From NCBI RefSeq assembly GCF_005473905.2, contig NZ_CP061336.1:1976501-2040500 (forward strand): a DNA stretch of 64,000 nt, given 5' to 3'. This document shows positions 47,931 to 56,592 of the stretch, piece after piece. The number at the start of each line of letters is the position of its first letter. Within the stretch, counting starts at the first letter, position 1. This stretch comes from Ruminiclostridium herbifermentans (lineage in GTDB: Bacteria; Bacillota; Clostridia; Acetivibrionales; DSM-1351). Under the pieces are notes generated by a model. The model ran no database searches and was not told the origin of the DNA. It saw only the letters and a program-made list of their open reading frames with translations. Made by a program: the position numbers and the translations under genes.

Positions 47931-48388
47931 GTGGAACAAGCTTTTAGTATACTAGATAGTTACTTTTAATGAGATATATTTTTGATAAACCAGTAGATAT
48001 AATTATTATCACAGTTTTATCTAGTACATTTGCATTCTCTGTTTTATTATAGTAGGAGCATAATCCAACGCTATTATAGTAAAATCATTTTATACAAAGT
48101 CGAAACTTAGTATGTATATACCTTTTGAGATTCTTAATATATTCTCTATATTATATTTGTATCATACACAATATTGATCTAATTCTTAAAATCTGTATTT
48201 TTTCAATGATGCTGTATTTAATCCTATAATTTCAACGGGAATTTGGTATGAGAAGAGCGTAAGGTTACAAAACCTCCGTTTATTTGTTGTTTCTAGAAAA
48301 AATAACATATATTGAAAAAGTTTTAAATAAATGATTTAATATGAGTAATTATACAAAAATATGTAAATTTTTTTGTGGAGGTATGAGT
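47931..48388. other. AT-rich spacer
   Basis: I see no gene, only short hydrophobic fragments broken by stops. The promoter of the downstream 3D-domain gene may lie in the last 150 bases but no clear boxes stand out. Confidence 0.35.
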
Positions 48389-50053
48389 ATGCCTAATAAT
48401 AAAGAATATAATAATGAAAAGTCAAAAAGCAAAGCGTCGCAGAATGAGAATGATATGGAAAAGGTCTTCAAAGATTTAGAAGACATTTTTAGCGAAAATG
48501 GACCATTAGCTAAAGTGGGTGAAGCTCTTTCACAACTAAAGGAATTAAATATCGACCTGTTTAATATGCTGAGCAATCCTAATAATTCAATGAGCACTAA
48601 AACCGATGTTCCATCCGATAGGGAAAGTACTTCCACTAAAAAGAAAGTTTCATCTTCGACAAAAGGAAAAAATAAAGATTCCGAAGGTACTGATACTGAA
48701 AAAGGAACAAAAGGGAAAGGCAGTTCAGAAAAAGAAAGCGCGGGAGAGTCAATGAAAATCGCGAAGCCCTATATGTTCACAAAACCCATTAGTGAGGGCG
48801 GTATGAATTATATCATAAATGGAGAAAATCTTAATAATTTTTTCGGCCAGTGGAAAGCTTCATTAACGGGAAGCGGTACAGATGGATTTACACAATGGAA
48901 TATGAAGGTTCATATGGATTTTACCATAACTGAAGAGGGAATAGGCTTATTGTCAGGCTGTGGTACAATATGTGTGAGAACTATAACCTTAAAAGCAAGC
49001 TGTGACATAGATATGGGATTGAAGGTGACAGGAACTACTAAACTCATTGCAAATGAAAACGGTAATCCCCAGCTGATTCTTGACACTCAGTGTCCTGAAC
49101 TTTCAAATAACTTTTCGCTAGAAATGCCAAAAGTAAGAATTGATAAGTCGCTTCCCTTCTGCTCAGGTGGCAATTGGCCTATTACATTAGAGCTTAATAA
49201 GGTATTTGGAGTTTTTAGATTTATTGAGAACCAACATGGGGATGATTTACCAATTATACCGAAAGAAGAAAAAGTTATAAATAGTGAAGTCTTATACCGT
49301 AAAAAAGCAAAACTGACATTGACAAAAGATAATCAACCTATTTCAGGCATTAAAGTGTGTATTAAATCTTCAAGAAAAGAGGATAAGATTATTTATGTCA
49401 ATGATATATCTGACGAAAAAGGTGAGATAGTCTTTAATATTGAAACCCGTAAAAAAGGAAAAGCAGAAATATTTGTAGATGAAAAGGATAAAATAGTATA
49501 TGCTAAAAAAGAAACTGTAACTTTTAACGAAGCCTGGTATGAAGAAATGTTTATGATTACGAAATATTATATTCCTGTTGAAAAGGAATTTAAGAGTGGA
49601 AAAGCTGGCAAGGGCAAAAATACTATGACAAAGGTAGGCGATGAAATGCATAACAGTGAATTTCTAGCAGAGACACGTGAAAACGGTACAGGCTTAGCCG
49701 AAGGGGCAGACGGCAGTGATTATTACATAGACAGTAAATTTAAGAAAAAAGAATTGAAAGATTTGTATAGAGGACGTTATGGCAATGTTGAAGCACGCAA
49801 AACTATTGCTGCTGACCCACTGATAATTCCACCGCTGCATAATGTATACATTAAACCGTTGGGTAAAGTTAAGATGGTAGATATAGGAGGCGCTATCAAA
49901 AATTATCGTATTGACTATTTTGCAGGTGAAGGAATAGATAGTTTAAACTCTGTGAAAGTACTCGGGGAGGTTTTAATGGATCCGGTTCCCGGGCGTAATG
50001 ACGACAGAAAAAAGCAATATTTTGCATATGTAAAGTATTTAGGTACAAAGTAA
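48389..50053 (+). CDS. Large 3D-domain (MltA-fold) protein without signal peptide
   Basis: The 554-residue protein starts at ATG 48389, with GGAGG (48377-48381) seven bases upstream; an earlier in-frame ATG (48341) lacks a site. After a polar, Lys/Ser-rich N-terminal region with a short coiled coil there is an unrecognised beta-rich domain (about 135-265). An Ig-like domain (about 290-370, KAKLTLTKDNQPISGIKVCI) follows. The C-terminal 3D domain has its three aspartates in IAADP (Asp476), VDIGGAIK (Asp498) and RIDYF (Asp509). 3D domains cleave or bind peptidoglycan in resuscitation and germination proteins. No Sec signal or membrane helix is visible, so it may be released by lysis or delivered by another system. 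Confidence 0.7.
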   Translation: MPNNKEYNNEKSKSKASQNENDMEKVFKDLEDIFSENGPLAKVGEALSQLKELNIDLFNMLSNPNNSMSTKTDVPSDRESTSTKKKVSSSTKGKNKDSEGTDTEKGTKGKGSSEKESAGESMKIAKPYMFTKPISEGGMNYIINGENLNNFFGQWKASLTGSGTDGFTQWNMKVHMDFTITEEGIGLLSGCGTICVRTITLKASCDIDMGLKVTGTTKLIANENGNPQLILDTQCPELSNNFSLEMPKVRIDKSLPFCSGGNWPITLELNKVFGVFRFIENQHGDDLPIIPKEEKVINSEVLYRKKAKLTLTKDNQPISGIKVCIKSSRKEDKIIYVNDISDEKGEIVFNIETRKKGKAEIFVDEKDKIVYAKKETVTFNEAWYEEMFMITKYYIPVEKEFKSGKAGKGKNTMTKVGDEMHNSEFLAETRENGTGLAEGADGSDYYIDSKFKKKELKDLYRGRYGNVEARKTIAADPLIIPPLHNVYIKPLGKVKMVDIGGAIKNYRIDYFAGEGIDSLNSVKVLGEVLMDPVPGRNDDRKKQYFAYVKYLGTK

Positions 50054-50127
50054 TAAATGAGCTTAGACCTTAAGATTCTAAAATTACCTATTGCATAGTG
50101 TTACACAAAAATTTCTTAAATCTTTTA

Positions 50128-50153
50128 GGGGTTGACCTAAAAAGGGTTACCCC
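50128..50153 (+). terminator. Hairpin after the 3D-domain gene
   Basis: GGGGT and ACCCC, with inner ACC/GGT, form a G/C-rich stem about 75 bases after the stop. No U-run follows, so this is a weak terminator candidate. Confidence 0.35.
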
Positions 50154-50588
50154 CATTAATTATCTATAAAACGGAAGAAGATTTTCGATAAAATATCTGA
50201 TAATGAATTGGATTTTTTCATAAGAAATAATTCTAGTTTCAATATATGAAATGATTTGATATAGGAAGCTGATAATAAACATTTCGCTGAGAATTAGGAT
50301 TATAATTTTTGTTGAGATATATTGTTTTATTAAGAGTTTTATTAAATTCAAAATATTACATCAAAATGGAAAGAAAATGCCCTTAATGGAAGTTGTATAT
50401 ACGAGGTTATGGGGCTTTTTTTGTTATTAAGGTGGTGAAGTGCTTTATAAATTTTTATTGACTTCATGACTGGTGATAGTAAAATATTGTTAACCACATT
50501 AGGTTGTTACTGTACAACGTGGATACATATTTTTTAGTAAATAAAATTTTAATTGGTATTTTTGAAGTTTTTTATTGGAGGAATCGAA
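50154..50588. other. Gene-free spacer
   Basis: This AT-rich sequence has no supported gene. A GCCC...GGGC imperfect stem before seven T residues (about 50382-50422) may be another terminator. Confidence 0.35.
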
Positions 50589-50708
50589 ATGGACTATATA
50601 AAAACCAACAAAGAGGCATGGGAAGAGGCGTTTGAAAACAGGCAACCTATTTTTGGTGATGATAACAAAGGCTATCCATTATCATATATATTGCTTGCTC
50701 AAAAGTGA
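50589..50708 (+). pseudogene. Truncated SAM-methyltransferase-like gene start
   Basis: An ATG with GGAGG (50577-50581) seven bases upstream starts a 39-codon frame reading MDYIKTNKEAWEEAFENR. This resembles the opening of small class I SAM-dependent methyltransferases. It stops at 50706 and no continuation is recognised downstream, so it is a broken gene. Confidence 0.45.
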
Positions 50709-50914
50709 CAATCCATTCTCTTGTGCGCCATTATACTGCTTATCTGAAGGAATACTTGAAATGTCGCATAAAATGATTGAAATCTGGCCTTAGATACTAA
50801 AAACTATCAGACTATAAATGTTCATGTGGTAAAATTTTTTATTGCTGAAGAGTTAGTAGAATGTTTGATAGTTATATTAAACTTAACTTCTTGAGTAGAT
50901 AGGGCTTAAAAATA

Positions 50915-51108
50915 AATTATTCAACTTTCCCAGTTGAAAAATCGTAGGTGTTAAACTTATCAATAAAAAGTTGGATTATAAATGCTTGCGTTTTTTGAGA
51001 CTCGAAAGTGCACCATGTAAGTACAAACTATACTTTCGAGTTTTTCGCCAACAAGCCATTGATAAGCTTAACACCGATAGATTTTTGCAGTAGCAAAGTT
51101 GAATAATT
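50915..51108. repeat. Palindromic MITE-like element, copy A
   Basis: The left arm (50915-50964) and the reverse complement of the right arm (51058-51108) both read AATTATTCAACTTT at the outer end and GTGTTAARCTTATCAAT at the inner end. The 93-base centre contains a 10-bp perfect hairpin, ACTCGAAAGT/ACTTTCGAGT (51000-51041), followed by TTTTT. No coding capacity is present, which fits a non-autonomous transposable element or a large structured repeat. Confidence 0.72.
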
Positions 51109-51193
51109 ACTGCAATGAGGAAAAGTACTCAGTTTATTACTAATTTTGTTTGTGATATAATCAAATCAGCATTTTGGTTATATGGAGGAATTT

Positions 51194-52660
51194 ATGGCAG
51201 CTAATATTGAAAATACATTTGACATAATAATAGTTGGTGCAGGCGCAGTTGGATGTGCCATAGCAAGGGAACTTTCAAGATACAATTTAAAAATTGCTGT
51301 ATTCGAAAAGGAAAGTGATGTAGCTAGTGGAACTAGCGGAAGAAATAGCGCAGTTGTCCACGCTGGCTTTAATAACAAGCCGGGAAGTCTTATGGCGAAG
51401 CTTTGTGTTGAGGGAAATGAAGGTTTTGAAGGTGTTTGCAAAGAATTGGATGTGCCTTATAAAAAGACGGGAAAGCTAATTGTGGCTTTTGATAAAAGCG
51501 ATTTTGCAGGCATAGACAAATTAATTGAAAATGGCAGAAAAAATGGTGTTAAAGGACTGGAGTTTATTGATGCTAAGACTGTTAAGAAAATGGAGCCTCA
51601 TGTGGGAGGGATAGGAGCCATGCTATCCCCTAATACTGCAATAACAAATCCATTTATATACACTGTTGCACTTGCAGAAAATGCGGCCGTAAATGGTGCT
51701 AAGTTCTATTTTAATAAAGAGGTTAAAGGAATATCTAGGCAGGACAAGCTTTTTAGGGTTAAAGCAGGAGACACATATTTTTACTGTAGATACCTAGTTA
51801 ACAGTGCAGGACTTTATTCTGATAAAATTTCATCTATGGCAGGTGAGAAGGGGTACAAAATTTATCCTTGCAGAGGAGAATATTTCATTCTTGACAAGAG
51901 AACCAGCCAATATCTTAATATGCCTGTATACCCTGTCCCAAGGCCTGGTATTGGCGGACTTGGGGTACACCTGACACCAACAATGGAAGGTAATATACTC
52001 ATTGGACCTAGTGCTGAATACATAAAAACAAAGAATGACTACAGCTCAACTAAGAAAGTTATGGATCAGCTGTTCAAAGAAGCAAAGGAGCTGCTTCCAC
52101 CTTTAAGCATGCGACATATTATCAGAAGCTATACAGGTATCAGGTCAAAAATTGTGGGGCCAAATACAGGTGGATTTGGAGATTTTATTATAGAAGAATC
52201 CAAAGTGGTTCCGGGATTAATTAATCTAATTGGCATAGAATCGCCGGGATTAACGTCCTCTGTACCTATTAGCAGAATGGTACGAGATATTATAGCAAAC
52301 AAGGAAGACCTTAAGCTAAAAAGTGATTATATTTCTACAAGAAAGGGAATAGTTCAATTTAGAGAATTAACAATTGACCAAAAGGAAGAACTAATTAGCC
52401 AGTATCCTGAATATGGTGAAATAGTTTGCAGATGCGAAGGGATTACCAAAAAAGAGATACTTGATGCAATTAATAATCCTCTTGGAGTTACTACTTTAGC
52501 AGGAATTAAGTATCGTGCAAGACCTATGATGGGGCGATGCCAAGGAGGATATTGCCTAACAAGAATTGTTGACATTTTGAATAATGAGAAGGGCTTGCCA
52601 CCTGAGCAAATAACAATGCGTGGAAAGGAATCAAAGCTTTTCACAGGTAAAGTTAAGTAA
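51194..52660 (+). CDS. FAD-dependent oxidoreductase, GlpA-like, with C-terminal [2Fe-2S] domain
   Basis: The 488-residue flavoprotein has the N-terminal FAD motif GAGAVGCAIARELS and a DAO-type fold. A C-terminal BFD-like [2Fe-2S] domain carries cysteines in VCRCEG and RCQGGYC. The architecture matches anaerobic glycerol-3-phosphate dehydrogenase subunit A. L-2-hydroxyglutarate-oxidase-like enzymes are an alternative. ATG 51194 is preferred (GGAGG 51183-51187). It is first of a three-gene set with a pyridine-nucleotide oxidoreductase and a DUF1667 protein. No glpK or glpF is nearby. Confidence 0.85.
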   Translation: MAANIENTFDIIIVGAGAVGCAIARELSRYNLKIAVFEKESDVASGTSGRNSAVVHAGFNNKPGSLMAKLCVEGNEGFEGVCKELDVPYKKTGKLIVAFDKSDFAGIDKLIENGRKNGVKGLEFIDAKTVKKMEPHVGGIGAMLSPNTAITNPFIYTVALAENAAVNGAKFYFNKEVKGISRQDKLFRVKAGDTYFYCRYLVNSAGLYSDKISSMAGEKGYKIYPCRGEYFILDKRTSQYLNMPVYPVPRPGIGGLGVHLTPTMEGNILIGPSAEYIKTKNDYSSTKKVMDQLFKEAKELLPPLSMRHIIRSYTGIRSKIVGPNTGGFGDFIIEESKVVPGLINLIGIESPGLTSSVPISRMVRDIIANKEDLKLKSDYISTRKGIVQFRELTIDQKEELISQYPEYGEIVCRCEGITKKEILDAINNPLGVTTLAGIKYRARPMMGRCQGGYCLTRIVDILNNEKGLPPEQITMRGKESKLFTGKVK

Positions 52661-52690
52661 AGTTAAGTAAAGTAAGTAGAGTAAATTTAA
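52652..52690 (+). repeat. Short GTTAAGTAAA repeat at the end of the GlpA-like gene
   Basis: About three imperfect copies of a 10-base unit overlap and follow the stop codon. They may have arisen by slippage and precede the 31-bp tandem array. Confidence 0.5.
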
Positions 52691-52769
52691 GTGGAGCAAA
52701 AATATTTTTAACGGGAAAAGTTTTTGAGCCGTTGATAAGTGAAACATCCAACCACTTAGGAATAAATAA

Positions 52770-52960
52770 GTGGCTTAATAGAGAAGTTAAATTAAATCAA
52801 GTGGCTTAATAGAGAAGTTAAATTAAATCAAGTGGCTGAATAGAGAAGTTAAATTAAATCAAGTGGCTGAATAGAGAAATTAAATAAATCAAGTAATTAA
52901 ATAGAAAATAAAAAAATCAATTGGCTAAATATAATAAATAAAAATAAATAAATTAATAGA
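52770..52960 (+). repeat. 31-bp tandem repeat array
   Basis: Units beginning GTGGCTTAATAGAGAAG start at 52770, 52801, 52832 and 52863, giving an exact 31-base period. The first two to three are nearly identical; later ones decay into AT-rich sequence to about 52960. The array fills the 425-base gap between two genes of the same operon. It is not a CRISPR because there are no spacers. Confidence 0.85.
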
Positions 52961-53085
52961 ACTAATTAAAAAAATAATGGAAGTATATAGAAACTAATAG
53001 AAAAGGAGTTACCAAGCCCATATAAATTCCATCAACAAATGTATTCTCTTGATGTTCATGTGGAAAATTGGGCATGTGCACATAT

Positions 53086-54324
53086 ATGTTAATAAAAAAA
53101 GACTTAATTATAGTTGGAGCGGGACCTGCTGGCCTAGCTGCTGCAATAGAGGCTAAGAAAAAGGGTATAGATGATGTATTGGTTCTTGAAAGAGAATTAA
53201 ATGCTGGAGGAATACTAAATCAGTGTATTCATGATGGTTTTGGACTTATAAGGTTCAAGGAGGCTTTGACAGGCCCCGAGTATGCAAAACGATTCATTGA
53301 TGAGGCAAAGTCGCTGAATATAGAGATAATTACAAATGTTATGGTTCAGGATATTAGTTCTGACAAGGTAGTTACAACTATTAGCCCTAGCGGAATTAAA
53401 ACATATAAAGCCTCTGCAATAATACTTGCAATGGGATGCAGAGAGAGAACAAGGGGTGCTATATGCATTCCGGGAACACGCCCAGCAGGTGTATTTACAG
53501 CAGGAGTTGCGCAAAACCTTGTTAATCTCAAAAATATTATGGTTGGTAAAAGAGTAGTTATTTTAGGTTCTGGAGATATTGGACTAATAATGGCAAGACG
53601 TTTGACCTTTGAAGGAGCAAAGGTATTGGCTGTTGTAGAGAAGCTGCCTTATTCGAGCGGTCTTCAAAGAAACATAACACAATGTCTTGATGATTTTGGA
53701 ATACCACTTTTATTAAGCCACACTGTTATAAAAATCGAAGGCCATGAAAGGGTTAAGAGTGTTACTATTGCAAAGGTTGATGAACAAGGCAACCCAATTC
53801 GCGGAACGTCTAAAAAGTTTGAATGTGACACTTTAATACTATCTGTTGGCTTAATACCTGAGAATGAATTGTCTTTAAATGCAGGTGTACATATTGATGA
53901 TATTACTGGCGGTGCAAGAGTTGATGAAAATTTGCAGACCAGTGTTCCAGGAATATTTGCCTGCGGTAATGTTTTGCAGGTGCATGATTTGGTGGACTAT
54001 GTATCAGCGGAGGGTGAATTGGCAGCTAGAACTGCTGTTGATTATATAAACGGCAGCATTAAAAATAAATCTGATATAACTGTTATTGCAGGCAATGGAA
54101 TTAGATATGTATTGCCTCAGAGCATTTCACCAAATAAGGATATAACCTTTTCAATGAGGGTAACAAGCCCGTATAAAAATAAGACAATAATATTTAAAGA
54201 CGGCAATAGGCAAATTAAGAAAAAGACCTTCAAAGCTCTAAACCCTGCAGAAATGGTAAGAATAGACTTAAAAGCTCAGGATTTAAATGATGTACGAAAT
54301 TTGGAGGTGTTTATTGATGAGTAA
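53086..54324 (+). CDS. NAD(P)/FAD-dependent oxidoreductase of the glycerol-phosphate-type operon
   Basis: The 412-residue protein has an N-terminal FAD motif (VGAGPAGLAAAIEAKKKG). A second dinucleotide motif (ILGSGDIGLIMARRL, about residue 155) and the C-terminal GIFACGNVLQVHDLVDYVSAEG flavin motif follow. It probably passes electrons from the GlpA-like subunit to NAD(P) or another carrier. The start is uncertain: ATG 53086 and TTG 53068 both lack a good ribosome-binding site. Overlaps the next gene by eight bases. Confidence 0.85.
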   Translation: MLIKKDLIIVGAGPAGLAAAIEAKKKGIDDVLVLERELNAGGILNQCIHDGFGLIRFKEALTGPEYAKRFIDEAKSLNIEIITNVMVQDISSDKVVTTISPSGIKTYKASAIILAMGCRERTRGAICIPGTRPAGVFTAGVAQNLVNLKNIMVGKRVVILGSGDIGLIMARRLTFEGAKVLAVVEKLPYSSGLQRNITQCLDDFGIPLLLSHTVIKIEGHERVKSVTIAKVDEQGNPIRGTSKKFECDTLILSVGLIPENELSLNAGVHIDDITGGARVDENLQTSVPGIFACGNVLQVHDLVDYVSAEGELAARTAVDYINGSIKNKSDITVIAGNGIRYVLPQSISPNKDITFSMRVTSPYKNKTIIFKDGNRQIKKKTFKALNPAEMVRIDLKAQDLNDVRNLEVFIDE

Positions 54325-54691
54325 CAATAGAGAGATAGTTTGTATAGTCTGTCCAAATGGTTGCAGAATGAATGTTCAAATTGATGCAAATAATAAAGTA
54401 AGTCTTGTTGAAAATGCCTTGTGTGAAAAGGGAAAAGCCTATGCGATAGATGAAATACAATTTCCTAAAAGAAGTTTAACCTCAACAATAAGAGTTATCG
54501 ATGGGGAACTGCCGCTTGTCAGTGTTAGAAGTGATAAACCAATTCCAAAGGAAAAAATACAGTGTGCTCTTGCAGAACTCAGAAAGATAGAACTTAAGGC
54601 TCCTGTTGAGTTTCATCAGGTAGTAATATCGGACTTATTTGGAACAGGTGTAAATATAATAACAACAAAGGGAGTAATGAACAGAACTTAA
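54317..54691 (+). CDS. DUF1667 protein
   Basis: The 124-residue protein has paired cysteines in CIVCPNGCRM near the N-terminus and a further Cys in ENALCEKG, likely metal or Fe-S ligands. DUF1667 proteins regularly follow a GlpA-like and a pyridine-nucleotide oxidoreductase in anaerobes. ATG 54317 has GGAGGTG (54303-54309) upstream and overlaps the previous gene. Confidence 0.88.
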   Translation: MSNNREIVCIVCPNGCRMNVQIDANNKVSLVENALCEKGKAYAIDEIQFPKRSLTSTIRVIDGELPLVSVRSDKPIPKEKIQCALAELRKIELKAPVEFHQVVISDLFGTGVNIITTKGVMNRT

Positions 54692-54798
54692 TATTGCACT
54701 GAGAAAAGTATTAAATCAAGAAAATTATTTACAAGAAGAGAGTTGTTTACCAATTATTTAATGTCGTATTCAAATTATTTAACGAGGAGTTTTACAAA

Positions 54799-54990
54799 AT
54801 GTCAACAGAAAGGATTAACTGCCGTAATTGCAAATACTACTATATTACTTGGGATGCGAATATGCCGCATGGATGTAAAACATTTGGCTTCAAAACTAGG
54901 CAGATTCCATCTGTAGTAGTTTATCAATCATCAGGACAACCCTGTCAAGGCTATGAAGAAAAAAAACAGAACTCGAAGCTAAATAATTAA
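54799..54990 (+). CDS. Small conserved CxxC protein
   Basis: This 63-residue protein begins RINCRNCKYYYITWDANMPHG, with a CxxC pair, a further Cys (HGCKTFG) and SSGQPCQGY. These are four cysteines suited to one zinc site. Similar small proteins are widespread and sometimes mislabelled uracil-DNA glycosylase; the role is unknown. AACGAGGAG lies upstream of ATG 54799. Confidence 0.7.
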   Translation: MSTERINCRNCKYYYITWDANMPHGCKTFGFKTRQIPSVVVYQSSGQPCQGYEEKKQNSKLNN

Positions 54991-55068
54991 ATATCTATTA
55001 GTAACACTTTCATTAGGGTTAACATAAACTACTAGTATGAATAGTATTCTAGTGAAAGGGGATTTTAT

Positions 55069-55449
55069 ATGGATGGTTGTAATTCATGTGGCTGTAATGA
55101 CAATCTTTGTCATTTATTAGCAAAGTACATTGGTCAAACAGTTACTATATTTACTAAAAGCGGAGGACAGTCAGGCTGCGGCTTTACAGGCGTAATATTA
55201 GGAGTTAATGAGTGCTATTGCAGATTAATAACCAGTATTGGCCCTGCACCTGGTTGTGCATTAGGAAATGCTTGTGGTGGAAATTACATGAATATGAATG
55301 ACAACAATAATGACAATATGCACGGATATGGATACAATTGTCAGTTCGATCAGTACGGAATGAATAAAGGCACTCCTGTTTATAACGTTGGATCTGTAAC
55401 AGATATTCCAATAAACAGTATAGCATCTTTCGTTCACAATGCAGTTTAA
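55069..55449 (+). CDS. Cys/Asn-rich clostridial protein, possible spore-coat type
   Basis: The 126-residue protein has a Cys-rich opening (MDGCNSCGCNDNLCHLL) and a compact beta-like region (QTVTIFTKSGGQSGCGFTG). An Asn/Met/Gly-rich insert follows, then a conserved end (DIPINSIASFVHNAV). The pattern recalls CotZ/LSm-like coat proteins, but no firm family is identified. GGGG ribosome-binding site precedes ATG 55069. A terminator follows at 55507. Confidence 0.6.
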   Translation: MDGCNSCGCNDNLCHLLAKYIGQTVTIFTKSGGQSGCGFTGVILGVNECYCRLITSIGPAPGCALGNACGGNYMNMNDNNNDNMHGYGYNCQFDQYGMNKGTPVYNVGSVTDIPINSIASFVHNAV

Positions 55450-55506
55450 TATAGAATTATAATAAGTATTTGATAATACTGTTTAATTCTTAAGTGAAAA
55501 TCAATG

Positions 55507-55544
55507 AAAAGAGGTAAGGTTTTGATAACAAGCCTACCTCTTTT
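55507..55544 (+). terminator. Terminator after the Cys/Asn-rich gene
   Basis: AAAAGAGGTAAGG pairs with CCTACCTCTTTT (one bulged A) around a 13-base loop. The stem's 3' strand ends in TTTT. Confidence 0.75.
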
Positions 55545-55897
55545 AAATTAAATTGCATAGTTAAATCAGGAAAATAAAAATTATTGTTTGAAATTAGAAA
55601 TAACTCCTTCTTGGCAAAGAATTTAATTCATATGCTAAGTAGGAGATTTTTTGTAAAAATGAAAAGTATCAACTTTAGATGAAGTACATGTTCAGGCATA
55701 AAGTTATTTGTTATAATAGATACATAAAGGTTCCTATATTGTTTATTATTACTGGAATTGTAATTACTTTTATTACAATTAGTCGGGGTTATTAATATTA
55801 AACACGATAATATAAAAAAGAGGAAACTATTTTTTCTTAACTTTGCGTCTATTTTATAGCTTTACTAAATTTCCTTTATATGTTAAAATTCAAGATG
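55545..55897. other. Gene-free spacer before the thiamin promoter
   Basis: No gene, repeat or strong hairpin is recognised in this 350-base AT-rich stretch. Confidence 0.45.
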
Positions 55898-55925
55898 TTG
55901 TTTTATATGTCATAAATGTTATACA
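55898..55925 (+). promoter_or_regulatory. Sigma-A-type promoter of the thiC riboswitch
   Basis: TTGTTT (55898-55903) and TATACA (55920-55925) are separated by 16 bases. A start near 55932 would place the TPP aptamer at the very 5' end of the transcript. Confidence 0.55.
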
Positions 55926-55935
55926 ATTTAATATT

Positions 55936-56075
55936 TATTTGTGGGGGGACCAATAAGGAACACCAGTAAATAGTGTATTTCAGTATTACTATTTATTTGC
56001 GTGTGCTTTGCGGTTGAGAAGGTAAAACCTGACCCTTTGAACCTGTCGGTTAACACCGTTGTAGGGAAGCAAAGA
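55936..56075 (+). promoter_or_regulatory. TPP riboswitch (THI element)
   Basis: The core is clear: GGTTGAGAAGG (variant of CTGAGA), then GACCCTTTGAACCTG, then a short stem and GTAGGGAAGC. The outer stem pairs TTTGT (55938-55942) with GCAAA (56069-56073). A variable, AT-rich hairpin (about 55963-56015) fills the P3 position. It binds thiamin pyrophosphate and, with the terminator at 56097, should shut off thiC when TPP is plentiful. Confidence 0.93.
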
Positions 56076-56096
56076 ATTAGTTTTTATTGAATTAGA

Positions 56097-56125
56097 GTGC
56101 TTACCCAATTGGGTAGGCACTTTTT
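56097..56125 (+). terminator. Riboswitch-controlled terminator
   Basis: GTGCTTACCC pairs with GGGTAGGCAC around AATT, followed by TTTTT. It is 22 bases after the TPP aptamer, so it is the expression platform. Confidence 0.88.
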
Positions 56126-56250
56126 AGGTTGTGGTGTGTTTAGCGAAGCTGGACTACGCCAGTCACTTTAATAAAAATTACGGTATTATTCTTAATCCCC
56201 GCTGAAAAATAACATACAATACAACACCACTTTATATACGGCTTTTAAAT
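56126..56250. other. Foldable spacer after the thiC attenuator
   Basis: GTGGTGT (56131-56137) and ACACCAC (56224-56230) are complementary, with a small CTGG/CCAG stem inside. It could be the outer part of the palindromic element that follows. Confidence 0.35.
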
Positions 56251-56592
56251 AATTAATCCAACTTTCCCACCGAAAAAATCTATCGGTGCTTAAGCTTATC
56301 AATGGCTTGTTGACGAAATAATTGCTTGAATTAGTAATGGTTTATCTTCAGTATTTTAGCCGTCGTACACATTCACCATCCATGGTTAATTGAGTTGACG
56401 GCAAAAAAACATAGAGCGTGCTAAATGAAATTAAACATAAATGAACACTACCTTCTATATTTCATTAATTTCAAATGCTCTTTAATAAAGCAAGCTTTAC
56501 TCACCAACTAATTCATGCAATTATTTCTAATCCAACTTTCCATTGATAAGCTTAACACATACGTTTTTAACTGGGAAAGTTAAATAATAACT
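56251..56592. repeat. Palindromic MITE-like element, copy B, inside the thiC leader
   Basis: The left arm (56251-56340) and the reverse complement of the right arm (about 56508-56592) share AACTTTCCCA, TTAAGCTTATCAATGG and AAATAATTGCWTGAATTAGT in order. Inside are two further stems: GCCGTC/GACGGC (56359-56364 and 56397-56402) and a GAGC...TGAAATTA/TAATTTCA...GCTC pair. There is no coding capacity. Confidence 0.75.

Noticed and set aside
47700-48340. Functional genes between the PH-like remnant and the 3D-domain gene
   Set aside because: All frames are broken by stops within about 50 codons and no start has a ribosome-binding site.
50160-50351. 63-residue hydrophobic minus-strand frame
   Set aside because: It starts with TTG with no ribosome-binding site in AT-rich spacer DNA, so it is probably chance.
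52770-52960. CRISPR array
   Set aside because: The 31-bp units are directly adjacent with no unique spacers, and no cas genes are near.
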